Origin: Azorinus chamasolen
Lineage: Eukaryota > Mollusca > Bivalvia > Cardiida > Solecurtidae
DNA length: 64,000 bases
Direction: 5' to 3'
Assembly (NCBI GenBank): GCA_963576725.1
Contig: OY755247.1
Span: 14,572,526 to 14,636,525 of the forward strand
Shown: positions 21,808 through 31,800 of the stretch, in pieces
Position numbering within the stretch: position 1 is the stretch's first letter
Layout: each line of letters starts with the position of its first letter
Translations under genes and position numbers: made by a program
The notes under the pieces: model-generated
The model's input: only the letters and a program-made list of their open reading frames with translations
Databases searched by the model: none
Told to the model about the DNA's origin: nothing

Positions 21808-22031
21808 TTAGCTCTTTCGGCACCAACTTTCTAATTGTCGTCTGCAAACTAAATTTGTTAAATCATTCGGTAAAATAAGGAAATAAGATAAATACATGAA
21901 AATTCAAATAAATAAAGCACATATATAGTAGTAGAGTTTGAGACAAAATGTGAAGTCCCTGATCAGACGCCGCCTTGCACTATTTGTCGTGGTGCATTTT
22001 TGCATTGGTACATTGGTGGTGAAAGGGTTAG
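21808..22031. mobile_element. PB-I MITE, reverse orientation
   Basis: CTCTTTCGGCACCAACTTTC at the left and GTGGTGAAAGGGTTAG at the right. Core GTGAAGTCCCTGATCAGACG has lost most of its partner arm. Flanking tetranucleotides now read TTAG. Confidence 0.75.
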
Positions 22032-22149
22032 TGTTGACGAGGTTTTGTCTGTGTACGTAGATAAAGTAAACACCAGGGTGTAATATCGATTAAAATTATG
22101 TTAGATAAAAGACACCATTGTCTATTCATTCAATGGTTGCTTTAGATGG

Positions 22150-22740
22150 ATTTTGAATTTGAAGTTTATTCACAAAGCTGCATATATTTACAATGGCCGT
22201 TTTACATTCAACCATAAACTAAGAAAAACTTTCTCTAAATTTTACTATCGAAATCTCTCACTTATTGGCAAGTACCAATGTAATCTCAAGGCACTTCTGC
22301 GACACGGTATTTCACATCCTGAATTTTATGGTGACGTGATTTACAAACTTCGTAAAATTATTGGACATACCCATTTTCTCACTTTGTTCATCAAGTATGT
22401 TAAAATATTCGTTAAAAAGGGATATGATCCTATAGTACTACAACATACTGCATGTTTGGTTGTCAACCCTTTTACAGTTGGCAATCACGCTGGCCTCTTT
22501 GCATGTACGCCGACAAGAAAGGTTTAGTACTCTATGACGGCGACCTCTTAAATCCAGAAACGGAAGGAGGACGTCGGATATCTGTACTATTTCGTTTTTG
22601 TCGTACCCTTTATTACTTTTCTATAGTTACTCTGTTTGCAGCTCAGTCATTGAATACACTAGCGATAGGTGGATACAGTTTGTTTTCGTTATACATGCAC
22701 TTTACCACTGTATTTGCCGTCGCGGTTGTTGTAGATTAGT
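22150..22740 (+). pseudogene. Retroelement-like ORF fragment
   Basis: An open frame from 22153 gives KLRKTFSKFYYRNLSLIGKY, HPEFYGDVIYKLRKIIG and TACLVVNPFTVGNHAG. Near 22500 the protein continues in the next frame (GLVLYDGDLLNPETEGGRRI), so one frameshift splits it. From memory this resembles C-terminal regions of reverse-transcriptase-linked ORFs repeated in many invertebrate genomes, but no catalytic motif is present. A repeated 3' segment follows at 22853. Confidence 0.45.
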
Positions 22741-22829
22741 CGGAGAGAGTGGATACGTTTATTTACACTGTTTGTCTTTAGGGTAGGGACGGAAAAAGTG
22801 TGAGGTTGGGCGTCCATAAACCGGTTTAA

Positions 22830-22847
22830 CCCCCCCCCCCCCCCCCC
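22830..22847. repeat. Poly-C run
   Basis: Eighteen consecutive C, a likely site of length error in the assembly. Confidence 0.9.
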
Positions 22848-22852
22848 AGTGA

Positions 22853-23050
22853 ATTTTGTCACTGACCGTTTCAAGGCGATACTTCCATCTTCCCCCTATT
22901 GTATTTTTGTTTTTGTCTTTGTGCGTCTCTTTATGTTTTTATAGTTATGTACATTTGCTGTTTCCTTGTGTTGCTGTTCGGGCGACTGTTTGTTCTGTAT
23001 GTGATTTTTCCTGCATGACTCATTTTTGTACTTTTAGTTTTTTTTGTCTT
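22853..23050. repeat. Interspersed repeat, possible 3' part of the retroelement
   Basis: Blocks ACTTCCATCTTCC, CTCTTTATGTTTTTATAG, GGCGACTGT and TTTCCTGCATGACTCAT recur in order at 58207-58260 and 58935-59065, where another element splits them. Confidence 0.65.
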
Positions 23051-23355
23051 CGTTAGAGCTTCAACACTGTTTCGCGAAGTAACTTATCAGGGTTGATTTG
23101 GTCAATATTTGATATTGTTCCATGTTCGTCATTTCGTAAACATTGTAGTTCAACCTTTTCCCCTCATGAATATTGATATAAGAAAGTATTATTACATTAA
23201 TACACATGGACGAATTTTCTTATAATTACACATTAACAGCGGAATTTTGGCTGTAACATAAGCTTTGGATTCAAATCTAGAGTACTCCATAATTTTCATT
23301 TTAAACATTTATTTCGAAATTCTAGCACTGCTATGCATCATCATCCTTTCCAAGT

Positions 23356-23590
23356 TTGGTTCCAGATGTGTTCGTGTTTTACTGGTTCCAGATGTTTTAC
23401 GTTTTACTGGTCCAAGATGTGTTATGTTTTACTGGTTCCAGATGTGTTGTGTTATACTGGTTCCAGATGTGTTGTGTTTTACTGGTTCCGGTTCCAGATG
23501 TGTTGTGTTGTACTGGTTCCAGATTTGTTGTGTTTTACTGGTTCCAGACGTGTTGTGTTGTACTGTTCCAAATATGTTGTCTTTTACTGA
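23356..23590. repeat. About 25 bp minisatellite inside the exon copy
   Basis: Units of TTTTACTGGTTCCAGATGTG plus TTGTG with length variants. The array appears to have grown from the exon's own TTTGGTTCCAGATGTG sequence. Confidence 0.85.
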
Positions 23591-23699
23591 CCTCTTGTGT
23601 CCATGTACAGCAGCTACAAGGAGCATAGCTGAGTCCAAATGTATTGTACACACCGTATGAGTAAGGGGCCATGATCCTTGGGAAAATTAGGATAGTGTA

Positions 23700-23927
23700 G
23701 TTTTTAAACAATTGGGATAAATAGAGCATTTGTTCCTATGCTCTATTTATCACAATGGTTTCTCAAGATGACTTTTACAGAGGCGTCAAAAGGGCGTCAA
23801 TGTGACAAGCCAGAACATTTATCAAAGTCTTCCCCCTTACCCTTCGAGTTTTGTTCCACTTTTGCCATAGTATGTTTTCACTTTACGCGCGTGCGTAAGT
23901 GCGTATCGCTAGCTACGCTCCCTTGCT
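23700..23927. mobile_element. Composite repeat: PB-E half plus extra sequence
   Basis: ATAAATAGAGCATTTGTTCC and its partner arm are PB-E. The continuation (GACAAGCCAGAACATTTATC, TTTTGTTCCACTTTTGCCAT, TATCGCTAGCTACGCTCC) is repeated in the same order at 61530-61672. Confidence 0.7.
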
Positions 23928-23962
23928 ACAGTTCCTTCATTTCGGTATTGGAATACTATCAG

Positions 23963-24320
23963 GTAAACCGCTCACTCTCTTATGTCGGCTCACGGAATAT
24001 TGTTCTCAATTACGATAAACCTGCATTTTAAACAAAGGCAATCCTTAATGACTAAATTAATTGGCATTCGCTTCCTTTCCATCAACCATTTTCAATTAAG
24101 TTCTGCCACTTTCATTCTTTATTTCAGCATCAATTTCTCTTGGCATAGTGCAATTACACCGTTGTATCTACTTTCCCTTAGTCAGCACACTGGTAAGTAG
24201 GTAGCATCTCGACCGACTGACACACATACAAGTATTACTCTTTAAACTTTATTAGGATCGTACTGGTTGTATAATGAACTAAATAATCAAATGTATGGTG
24301 GCATAATTCTACCATCACTT
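23963..24320. repeat. Sequence similar to transporter intron 2
   Basis: AGTGCAATTACACCGTTGTA then TCTACTTTCCCTTAGTCAGC matches GGTGTAATTGCACCCTC and TCTACTTTCCTGTATACAGC at 34720. This supports duplication of exon 2 with part of its following intron. Confidence 0.55.
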
Positions 24321-24324
24321 AACA

Positions 24325-24545
24325 TCGCAGCTCCATTAAAATGCATTTCTACTCCACTGCAAGCAGAGTAGACCCAGAACAGATCAGCGTGGTCTGCTCT
24401 GTTTTTCTTTGATATAATATATATCTGATTCTACACTTTCTGCTTTGGTTAAATATTCGTGAGTTCAAAAGATATGATAAAAATACAGCTAATTAATATA
24501 CTTGATGTCATTACTTCTTACATGAATATTCATAGAATAAACAAA
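24325..24545. mobile_element. PB-A MITE, degraded
   Basis: GCATTTCTACTCCACTGCAA at the left, GTAGACCCAGAACAGATCAG in the shortened core, and TTACATGAATATTCATAGAA at the right. Confidence 0.7.
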
Positions 24546-24559
24546 GCACATAAATATCT

Positions 24560-24845
24560 GTTATGGAAAAAGGCTCGTGTTATTATTTGTTATACTAATG
24601 AAGGTGCCCCGTACTTCATTCCCAGTGTTGTTATATTTTCTCATTTTTCTGGTCCTTCGGGATTTTTAGTTTCGAGATTATTGATCATGAAAATTGAATA
24701 CCGCCTAAGCCGGTGCTCACGGGGACGTGAGTAGTTTTGCACTTTTAATAATGGCTCATAAACTTAATAAAACAGTGTCTTCAAGTTTCTCTGTTTGCAT
24801 TGCTGCTTTTGCTCTCGAAGAATTTCCGATTTTCAATTTTTTCAT
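24560..24845. repeat. Interspersed repeat M, copy 1
   Basis: AATTGAATACCGCCTAAGCC, GTGAGTAGTTTTGCACTTTT and TTTGCTCTCGAAGAAT recur at 33985-34155. Non-coding, possibly a retroelement 3' end. Confidence 0.6.
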
Positions 24846-24873
24846 GTGAAATGTCGAATACGTTAATGAAACA

Positions 24874-25719
24874 AGTTATATACCGAACTATTTTCATGTC
24901 CTATCCTGTAACCCTTTACTAGTTATATACCGAACTATTTTCATGTCCTATCCTGTAACCCTTTACTAGTTATATACCGAACTATTTTCATGTCCTATCC
25001 TGTAACCCTTTACTAGTTATATACCGAACTATTTTCATGTCCTATCCTGTAACCCTTTACTAGTTATATACCGAACTATTTTCATGTCCTATCCTGTAAC
25101 CCTTTACTAGTTATATACCGAACTATTTTCATGTCCTATCCTGTAACCCTTTACTAGTTATATACCGAACTATTTTCATGTCCTATCCTGTAACCCTTTA
25201 CTAGTTATATACCGAACTATTTTCATGTCCTATCCTGTAACCCTTTACTAGTTATATACCGAACTATTTTCATGTCCTATCCTGTAACCCTTTACTAGTT
25301 ATATACCGAACTATTTTCATGTCCTATCCTGTAACCCTTTACTAGTTATATACCGAACTATTTTCATGTCCTATCCTGTAACCCTTTACTAGTTATATAC
25401 CGAACTATTTTCATGTCCTATCCTGTAACCCTTTACTAGTTATATACCGAACTATTTTCATGTCCTATCCTGTAACCCTTTACTAGTTATATACCGAACT
25501 ATTTTCATGTCCTATCCTGTAACCCTTTACTAGTTATATACCGAACTATTTTCATGTCCTATCCTGTAACCCTTTACTAGTTATATACCGAACTATTTTC
25601 ATGTCCTATCCTGTAACCCTTTACTAGTTATATACCGAACTATTTTCATGTCCTATCCTGTAACCCTTTACTAGTTATATACCGAACTATTTTCATGTCC
25701 TATCCTGTAACCCTTTACT
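24874..25719. repeat. Perfect 47 bp tandem array, 18 copies
   Basis: The unit begins AGTTATATACCGAACTATTT and ends GTAACCCTTTACT. 846 bases equals exactly 18 units, and I see no differences between units. The unit's end is the outer tip of the PB-A MITE that follows, so the array formed from MITE tip plus flank. Confidence 0.95.
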
Positions 25720-25985
25720 CAGTAGATAAGCATTTTTAAGTCCTTGTAAACTGAGTAGATCAAGATCAGACGACCCCTACTCTGGTTGCTTATGAAATTA
25801 TATAGATCTGCTTCTACAGTTTTGGCCATAGCAAAAATGATGTATACATAGGCTTTTATATAGCTTTAGTTTATTATTATTATTATTATTAATTATGTCA
25901 TTATTTATTTTACCCTTTTCCCTTATGTAAGCGCATTTTGACACATCTGCAAACAGAGTAGACCCAGATCAGACGGCTCCTATAG
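25705..25985. mobile_element. Two PB-A MITEs, the second truncated
   Basis: The first (25705-25905) starts GTAACCCTTTACTCAG and has a shortened core (GATCAGACGACCCCTACTCT). The second starts TTTACCCTTTTCCCTTATGT near 25910 and breaks at 25985 in the middle of its hairpin. Confidence 0.65.
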
Positions 25986-26227
25986 CAAAACCTTTTAGAA
26001 TAATTCTGTATTTACAATACAGAATTATTCTGAAATGTATTACTTTACATATCTAGAAACACGTAACAGTTAATGGAGGTTGAATGCTGAAAGCTCCTTT
26101 AAACCTGCATTAAGCTTTTGACACTTGATAAATTGATCGGATTAGACATCGGATTACTCGAACCATTGTTGTCTCGAAACAATTCGTATGCCCACAGAAG
26201 TTCGAGATATCGATCTTCAGCTGTACG
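25986..26227. mobile_element. PG-C MITE, truncated, reverse orientation
   Basis: CATATCTAGAAACACGTAAC, GAATGCTGAAAGCTCC and GAAGTTCGAGATATCGATC match family C. It joins directly to the broken PB-A hairpin, and a separate hairpin AATAATTCTGTATTTACAAT sits at the join. Confidence 0.6.
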
Positions 26228-26339
26228 TTATTTGTCAAGTATCTTAAACTATTTCGCTGTGCACAGCGTATTGTCGTCTGTAAGATTTATCGCCAGACTT
26301 CTATTTTCAAATTTTGAATCTTCTTTTTCTTTGTGTCAA

Positions 26340-26430
26340 ACACATCATCGACGTATCAAACAGTCTGGATCCTCGCGGCATGTCGAGTTACTCGGCGAAT
26401 CATCCGGGTCCAATATGTTTGCAAAGATTG
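26340..26430. mobile_element. PB-G MITE core
   Basis: CAAACAGTCTGGATCC, GTCGAGTTACTCGGCGAATC and GGGTCCAATATGTTTGCAAA. Confidence 0.6.
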
Positions 26431-26479
26431 TCACTGATTCGTCTATGGCAGCGAAAAAGCCTAGCTATCAGTCCTTCTG

Positions 26480-26715
26480 TTAACCCTTTCCTCCATAGGC
26501 TATTTTTTTTTAGATCCAACCACTTTGAATAAATTTACCAAAAAGGAGCATTAACTAGAGAAAAGGAAAAGTTTAGAATTTTGTAGTTTGAAACCATTGT
26601 GTTAAATAGAGCATTTGCTCCTATAGGAGCAAATGTTCTTTTTATCACAATTGTTTCATAAACTGACTTTTACAGAGCCGTAGAAAGGCGTACTTATGGA
26701 GTTACTTAGGGTTAA
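26480..26715. mobile_element. PB-E MITE
   Basis: TTAACCCTTTCCTCCATAGG to GAGTTACTTAGGGTTAA. Core GAGCATTTGCTCCTATAGGA. Bases 26716-26887 hold nothing recognised. Confidence 0.85.
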
Positions 26716-26887
26716 ACTGTAGGTGAAATTACGATAACCCTTGCAAACGGTTTGGATACTACATATTCAATGTAGTTAGATTGCGTTACATTTTTATCGA
26801 AATGTTCAAAAATCAATTTGCTTTTTTTTGCAAGACAAATAATACCGTTTTCAATAATTACAGCATACGTCAATCTGTAGATACTCC

Positions 26888-27305
26888 TTAACCCTTTTCA
26901 CGCCTTTGCAAACAGAGTAGACCCATATCAAGCGGTTCCTTTATGAGTCCCCTGATCAGAGTCTGCTCTATTTGCTTATCGAATAATATAGATCTGATTC
27001 TATAACTCCTGCCAAAATAGGTTAATGAATATTCATGATGTCATTATTTCGAACATTAATATTCATGAGTGAAATTAATAATTAAAGCAAGTTTCATAGC
27101 CTTAAAAAGGCATCTATATATATATAACGTCTAAACTTTGATCACTCGTTGTTAAATAACGCGTCTTTTTCGAACTGGAAAACACACTCTTATGAACATA
27201 AATTACCTTTCCACTTTTTATGACCTGTGCAAACAGTTTAGATCCCGATGAGAGACCGACTAGCCCGGTGTCTCATCAAAGATTTATACATATTTGACAC
27301 TCTAG
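26888..27305. mobile_element. PB-A MITE and PB-G core
   Basis: PB-A (26888-27075) starts TTAACCCTTTTCACGCC and has core GTAGACCCATATCAAGCGGT. PB-G (27220-27300) has GCAAACAGTTTAGATCCCGA with GGTGTCTCATCAAAGAT. Confidence 0.7.
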
Positions 27306-27329
27306 CACTGTTTTATAAAAATGTATGCA

Positions 27330-27514
27330 TACAGTAGAACTTGTTTTAAGCGGCCATCATTTATTGAACGCAGGAGGTTTTTTTTCATACAATGCAAGGC
27401 AAATGTAACTCAGAGAGCTCCGGAGCTTTTTGCATTACTTTTTTGTCCTGCATTAAGCTACCAAATGCCATATAGACCGCTTTTTGATGGCCGCTTAAGA
27501 CAGGTTCTACTGTA
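27330..27514. mobile_element. PG-D MITE
   Basis: TACAGTAGAACTTGTTTTAA to CTTAAGACAGGTTCTACTGTA. The hairpin is reduced around GAGAGCTCCGGAGC. Confidence 0.75.
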
Positions 27515-28156
27515 ATTAGAATTGAACCAGGTAAGGTTACTTAGTGGTATAACGGCTTGTACGCTTACAAGTGTGTAAATCTATAGCGCAGATAACGTAA
27601 GTTTACACGAGTGTGTACTAGCAATAGAATGTGTAAGATAAATTGGTATATGCTTGCAAGTTTAATACATCTAACGCTGTCATTCATAAAGGGGTCAAAC
27701 GTGTACATATGTGTTGCTATGATGGAAGTCTGTTTCAAATGTTGATTATGACAGTTTGGACCATATTATGCAAATATAAGCACATGTCATTACAGAAAAC
27801 TAGTTGTCAAAATGTTATGAATATTATATTTGCATCTTATCGAATTTGTTTCTGCTACATTTGGATTGCATTCTGTCAAAATAATACGTAAGTATTAAAT
27901 CGTGATTCGGATGTACATTACCAAGATAGCAAATCCTGTCTAGAAACGATTCGATTATAAATGCTATTTCTGTTGTAGATCTAGTTGACCATAATAGATA
28001 ACGCCATATCAGTATCTAGATCCAGCCTTGTATCCACTGTCAACATTACGGGTAGAACGAACAAAACCTTAGATAAATCTCATTTGAATCAGACGCAAAT
28101 ATTTCTTAACGTTAACCGCTTACTTAGTAGTGTATGTATTTGAACACATTACAACA
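27515..28156. other. Upstream flank of the transporter gene, no repeat recognised
   Basis: This is the longest stretch near the gene start without a recognisable MITE, so a promoter or 5' non-coding exon could lie here. I see no convincing TATA box, initiator or complete exon. An 82-codon ORF (27643-27891) ends at a donor-like ACGTAAGT but has no recognised similarity. Confidence 0.35.
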
Positions 28157-28562
28157 TACTGTAAAATTCCGATTATCCGAGCACTAGATATGCATCATTA
28201 TCGATATTTAAGACAGATGGCAGCTTAATGCACAGTGAATGTCATGCACAGCTGGCTGCATGCTTTTCACCATGCACTAACCCTTTCACCGCCAATGTCG
28301 CATAAATGCACCACGACAAATAGTGCAGTCCCAGATCAGAAGCAGCCTTTTCTCTGATCAGGGACTTCACTTTTTGTCTCAATTTGTTCTATATATATGA
28401 TTTATTCCTTTGAAATTTGCATTTATTTATCTCATTTCCTTATTGTACCGAAATACTTGGATTGCAGACGACAACTAGAACGTTTGCGCCGAAAGGGTTA
28501 AGCAACCACTCGTCTGATTTTTTTCTATTCTAAGATTTCGAATTATCGAGGGTTTATTGTAT
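28157..28562. mobile_element. PG-L MITE, interrupted by PB-I
   Basis: TACTGTAAAATTCCGATTAT to GAGGGTTTATTGTATA. Left arm GACAGATGGCAGCTTAATGC. The right arm is cut at its TTAA by PB-I. It ends 47 bases before the transporter ATG. Confidence 0.75.
28277..28501. mobile_element. PB-I MITE nested in PG-L
   Basis: CTAACCCTTTCACCGCCAAT to GCGCCGAAAGGGTTAA. It lies where uninterrupted L and D copies read GCATTAAGC. Core GTGCAGTCCCAGATCAGAAG. Confidence 0.85.
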
Positions 28563-28609
28563 ACATATGAATCGCTGTTGCAGATTTGATTGAAGGCGAG
28601 CTTTAGAAA

Positions 28610-28805
28610 ATGGCCTGCGTAAAAAGGTGTCAGTCTGGCTGGGGTCCTGCCATCGTCATGGCCTCCTTGATGGTGTGCTTTATCAGAGATGGCTTTCGGT
28701 TCTCCTTCGGCATGTTAGTTCCTGTGATCATGGACAGATTTGGGGCAAATGCGGCGGATACAGCATGGGTGGCGTCCATAATGTTTTCTGTTCTATACTT
28801 TTCAG
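28610..28805 (+). CDS. Transporter exon 1 (residues 1-65, start codon)
   Basis: Starts MACVKRCQSGWGPAIVMASL and covers helix 1 and the start of helix 2 (DTAWVASIMFSVLYFS). The ATG is the first in frame. A possible acceptor GCTGTTGCAG ends at 28583, which would leave a 26-base 5' UTR in this exon. The donor is TTTTCAG followed by GTATAA. One base carries over to the next exon. Confidence 0.85.
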
Positions 28806-31800
28806 GTATAATACTGTATTTTAAGTTCATAGTTCATTGACCAAACTTCCTATACATGTGTTTATAATAGAGTATGTGTACTTTGTTCAATACTGCTCGC
28901 AAATTCCCAGAAATGATGTTCAAGACTAGATAATGTTCCATACCGGTGATTTATTTGTAATTATTTCGTTAACATTGTTTTAATCTTACTTGGCATATAC
29001 AGTAATTGTTTTCTGGTTTAACTTAAATCTTCTTCAGTGCGTAGCTGGACGTATCCTCAGATGAAGTGTAGCATTCAAACTAATCGAAATAAATGATGGA
29101 AAGTGATTTTAAATATGCTTCTGGACCATTTACAGCTTCCTAGCAGACAACATTTATTAATTATCCAGATGCAACATTACTGAATTTCTGAACATTGCTT
29201 TCTTGTGTATATAGATCTGTGTTTTACTGTTTTGTATTTTGTATGAAATGCTCTTGTTTAAGGGCCTCAAGGTAGATTAGTCATTATGACTAATTGAGCT
29301 ACCCTCGTTAAATAAAGTCTTTCATTCATTCATTCCTAACTTTTTCGCTGTCAATGTCGCATCTGTGGCTACCTATGCAAACAGTTTGGATCCAGACGAG
29401 TCGCCGAGTAACTCGGCCTTTCATCAGGATCCAAACTGTTTGTTACTGTGACTGTTTCTTGAAACAAATATGAAGTAAAATGAAAATTTGTATCAGACGA
29501 CAAAGTTTGCGCACGACAAAACTTGTCGACAATTCGCCCAACAATGTGCATTTACAAATTTGAAAATTGAGACGTGCCTGCAAATAAACTGGCAACTGGT
29601 GAAGCTTATAGACTTTCGTATCTAAGAACTGTCCAATTTGTATTCTGTCGTGAAAACAATCGCATCCATCAAAGTTGAAAATAAGCTTTTAGATGGAATT
29701 GGGCATTACTCTATTTTTTTATTCAAAAAGATTGAGTTATTAAAACATTAAATTTGGTATTTACGTAGTTTTTAATTTAACCCTTCGCTTCCTATTCGCG
29801 TCAATATACCTACATGTAAATAGTGAAGACCCAGATGAGACAGCTCCTGCAGGAACTGTCTCATCAGGGTCTGCACTATTTACAAGTTGTTTGTCCAGCC
29901 AGTGCACTCCACAGCAGTGATTGCACAGCGAAATACATGTACACAGTGAAGATATATGTAATTATACAACAGGGCATGGGTAAAGAAGGAGAAATGTATT
30001 TTAAAATTCAGCAAGAGAAGGGTTAATAGGGTATTCAGACTAATGGGTACCTAAGCACTACTGTTATTACACGAGAGGTCATTTCATATTGATCCAATGA
30101 AGTAAACTTTAGTATCGTTTTTACTCATAAATACGCTTTTCAATAGGAGCCGTCTGGCCAGGGTCTGCTCTGTTTGCTTATAACATAATACATGTATGTA
30201 TGTGATTCTACAGTTTCTGTCATGAAAAAACATTCCTGTTAGGTCCATTTTCTATTATAACAATTAATCTAATTAATAATAATGTCATTATTTCTTTCAT
30301 GAATATTCATGAAGTAAAGGGTTTAAAAGGCTATACATGGAGAGTAGTGTACGTCTTTTCGTCTTTGAACAGGCTCAGAAGCATGTGATTTAGAGCTGGT
30401 CGATTTGTCGGGTCGAAGTTAAAATTCGATCCTTCCGAAATTTAAAAAAACAACAGAAATGCTCTTAAATACATCACAACGCATATATAGAAAGACATAA
30501 TGACAGCTAAATACAGATCTTAAGTAATACTGAAAGCATTACTTTAGACCTGCATTAAACTGTAAACTTGAGAAATGTTTAGATAAGAAATCGGATAACT
30601 CGTGATATCTCGAATTAATTTGTATGGCCCCTTGAAGTTCGAGATATCGTAGTTCAACTGTATCGGGGTTTTACGTCTCTATCTATGAATATTCATGTAA
30701 GAAATAATGACATGATGAATATTAGTTATATTGGGTTTTTTTGATAATTGCATATGGGCACATGAGCTTTTAGTTCAAACAGAAACTGTAAACGCATACC
30801 TATATTATATCATAAGCAAACAGAACATACCCTGATCACACAGCTTCTAAAGGAGCCGTCTGGCCTGGGTCTACCCTGTTTGCAAAGGCGTAGAAAGGCG
30901 TTTTTATGGAGTAAATTATTAATAGTAGTTCAGTCATGTCGCGACGTTCAGCTAATTACAGATGGAGGAAGACCAGATATGTGTTCCGTGTATGAAACAA
31001 ATTGCAGTGTTTCGTGCACAGAAGAACACCCGGGTGTTACTACCGACATATCGCAAGCCAACTGCGAGGCTTCCTCACAAGAAAATCCAAATGTCAAGAC
31101 TCGTATTCAAACGAGAGCGGTGAGGAGCTAAGTGACTGTCAGTCGACTGCCATCACTACTCCCTAACGGTTTCACCGAATGTCGTTCAAAGGCCGAAACG
31201 CAAATCCTTTGTCGTACTGTCCACGCACTTGTATAAGTTTATAATTCGTTGTTCATAATTGCATAATCATTTCCCTGTATATATTAGTTGTTCATAATTG
31301 CATATTAATGTCCTGAAATATATTGCTTTTTTCATAATTGCGTAAACTTTTGTATCCTTGTAAATATTCGTTGTTCATAATTGTTGTTTGTTATTTTTAT
31401 AATTGCAAAATTGTTTTCTTGTTTATATATTCGTTGTTCATAATTGTGTAAGTCTATCCTTGAACATATTCGTTGTTCATAATTGTGTAGGTCTATCCTT
31501 GTAGACATTCGTTGTTCATAATTGTGTAGGTATATCCTTGTAGACATTCGTTGTTCTTAATTGCTATTCGTTGTGTATGCCCTCGTATATATTCATCGTG
31601 CACATTTAGGTCCATGTATATACTCGTCGTAATTACATCCTTGTATGCTCGTATACATTCTTTGATCATAATTGCGCTATTGAACGCTCACATCCTGTGT
31701 GAAAAGAGCGCTATATAAATGTGATATAATTATAATAATAATAATGTCTACATGAATGCATTTGGTGGTCATAATTGCACAATCATAAAAATTATCCTTG

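Larger units (their letters stand above)
23326..23962 (+). pseudogene. Broken copy of the transporter exon 2
   Basis: An acceptor-like TTTCGAAATTCTAG is followed by a frame reading ALLCIIILSKFGSRC, matching APICSIIVSKFGSRF at the start of the intact exon 2 (33735). The tail CTACAGTTCC...TATTGGAATACTATCAG then GTAAAC matches that exon's end and donor (LQFLHFGIGILSG versus LQILYITIGILSG). A minisatellite (23356-23590) and a composite repeat (23700-23927) fill the middle. Sequence after it (24100-24180) also resembles intron 2. It is a partial duplication lying upstream of exon 1, in the same direction, and cannot encode the normal segment. Confidence 0.7.

Noticed and set aside
24874..25719. 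Regular array considered as a CRISPR array
   Set aside because: Units are directly contiguous and identical with no variable spacers, in a eukaryotic setting.
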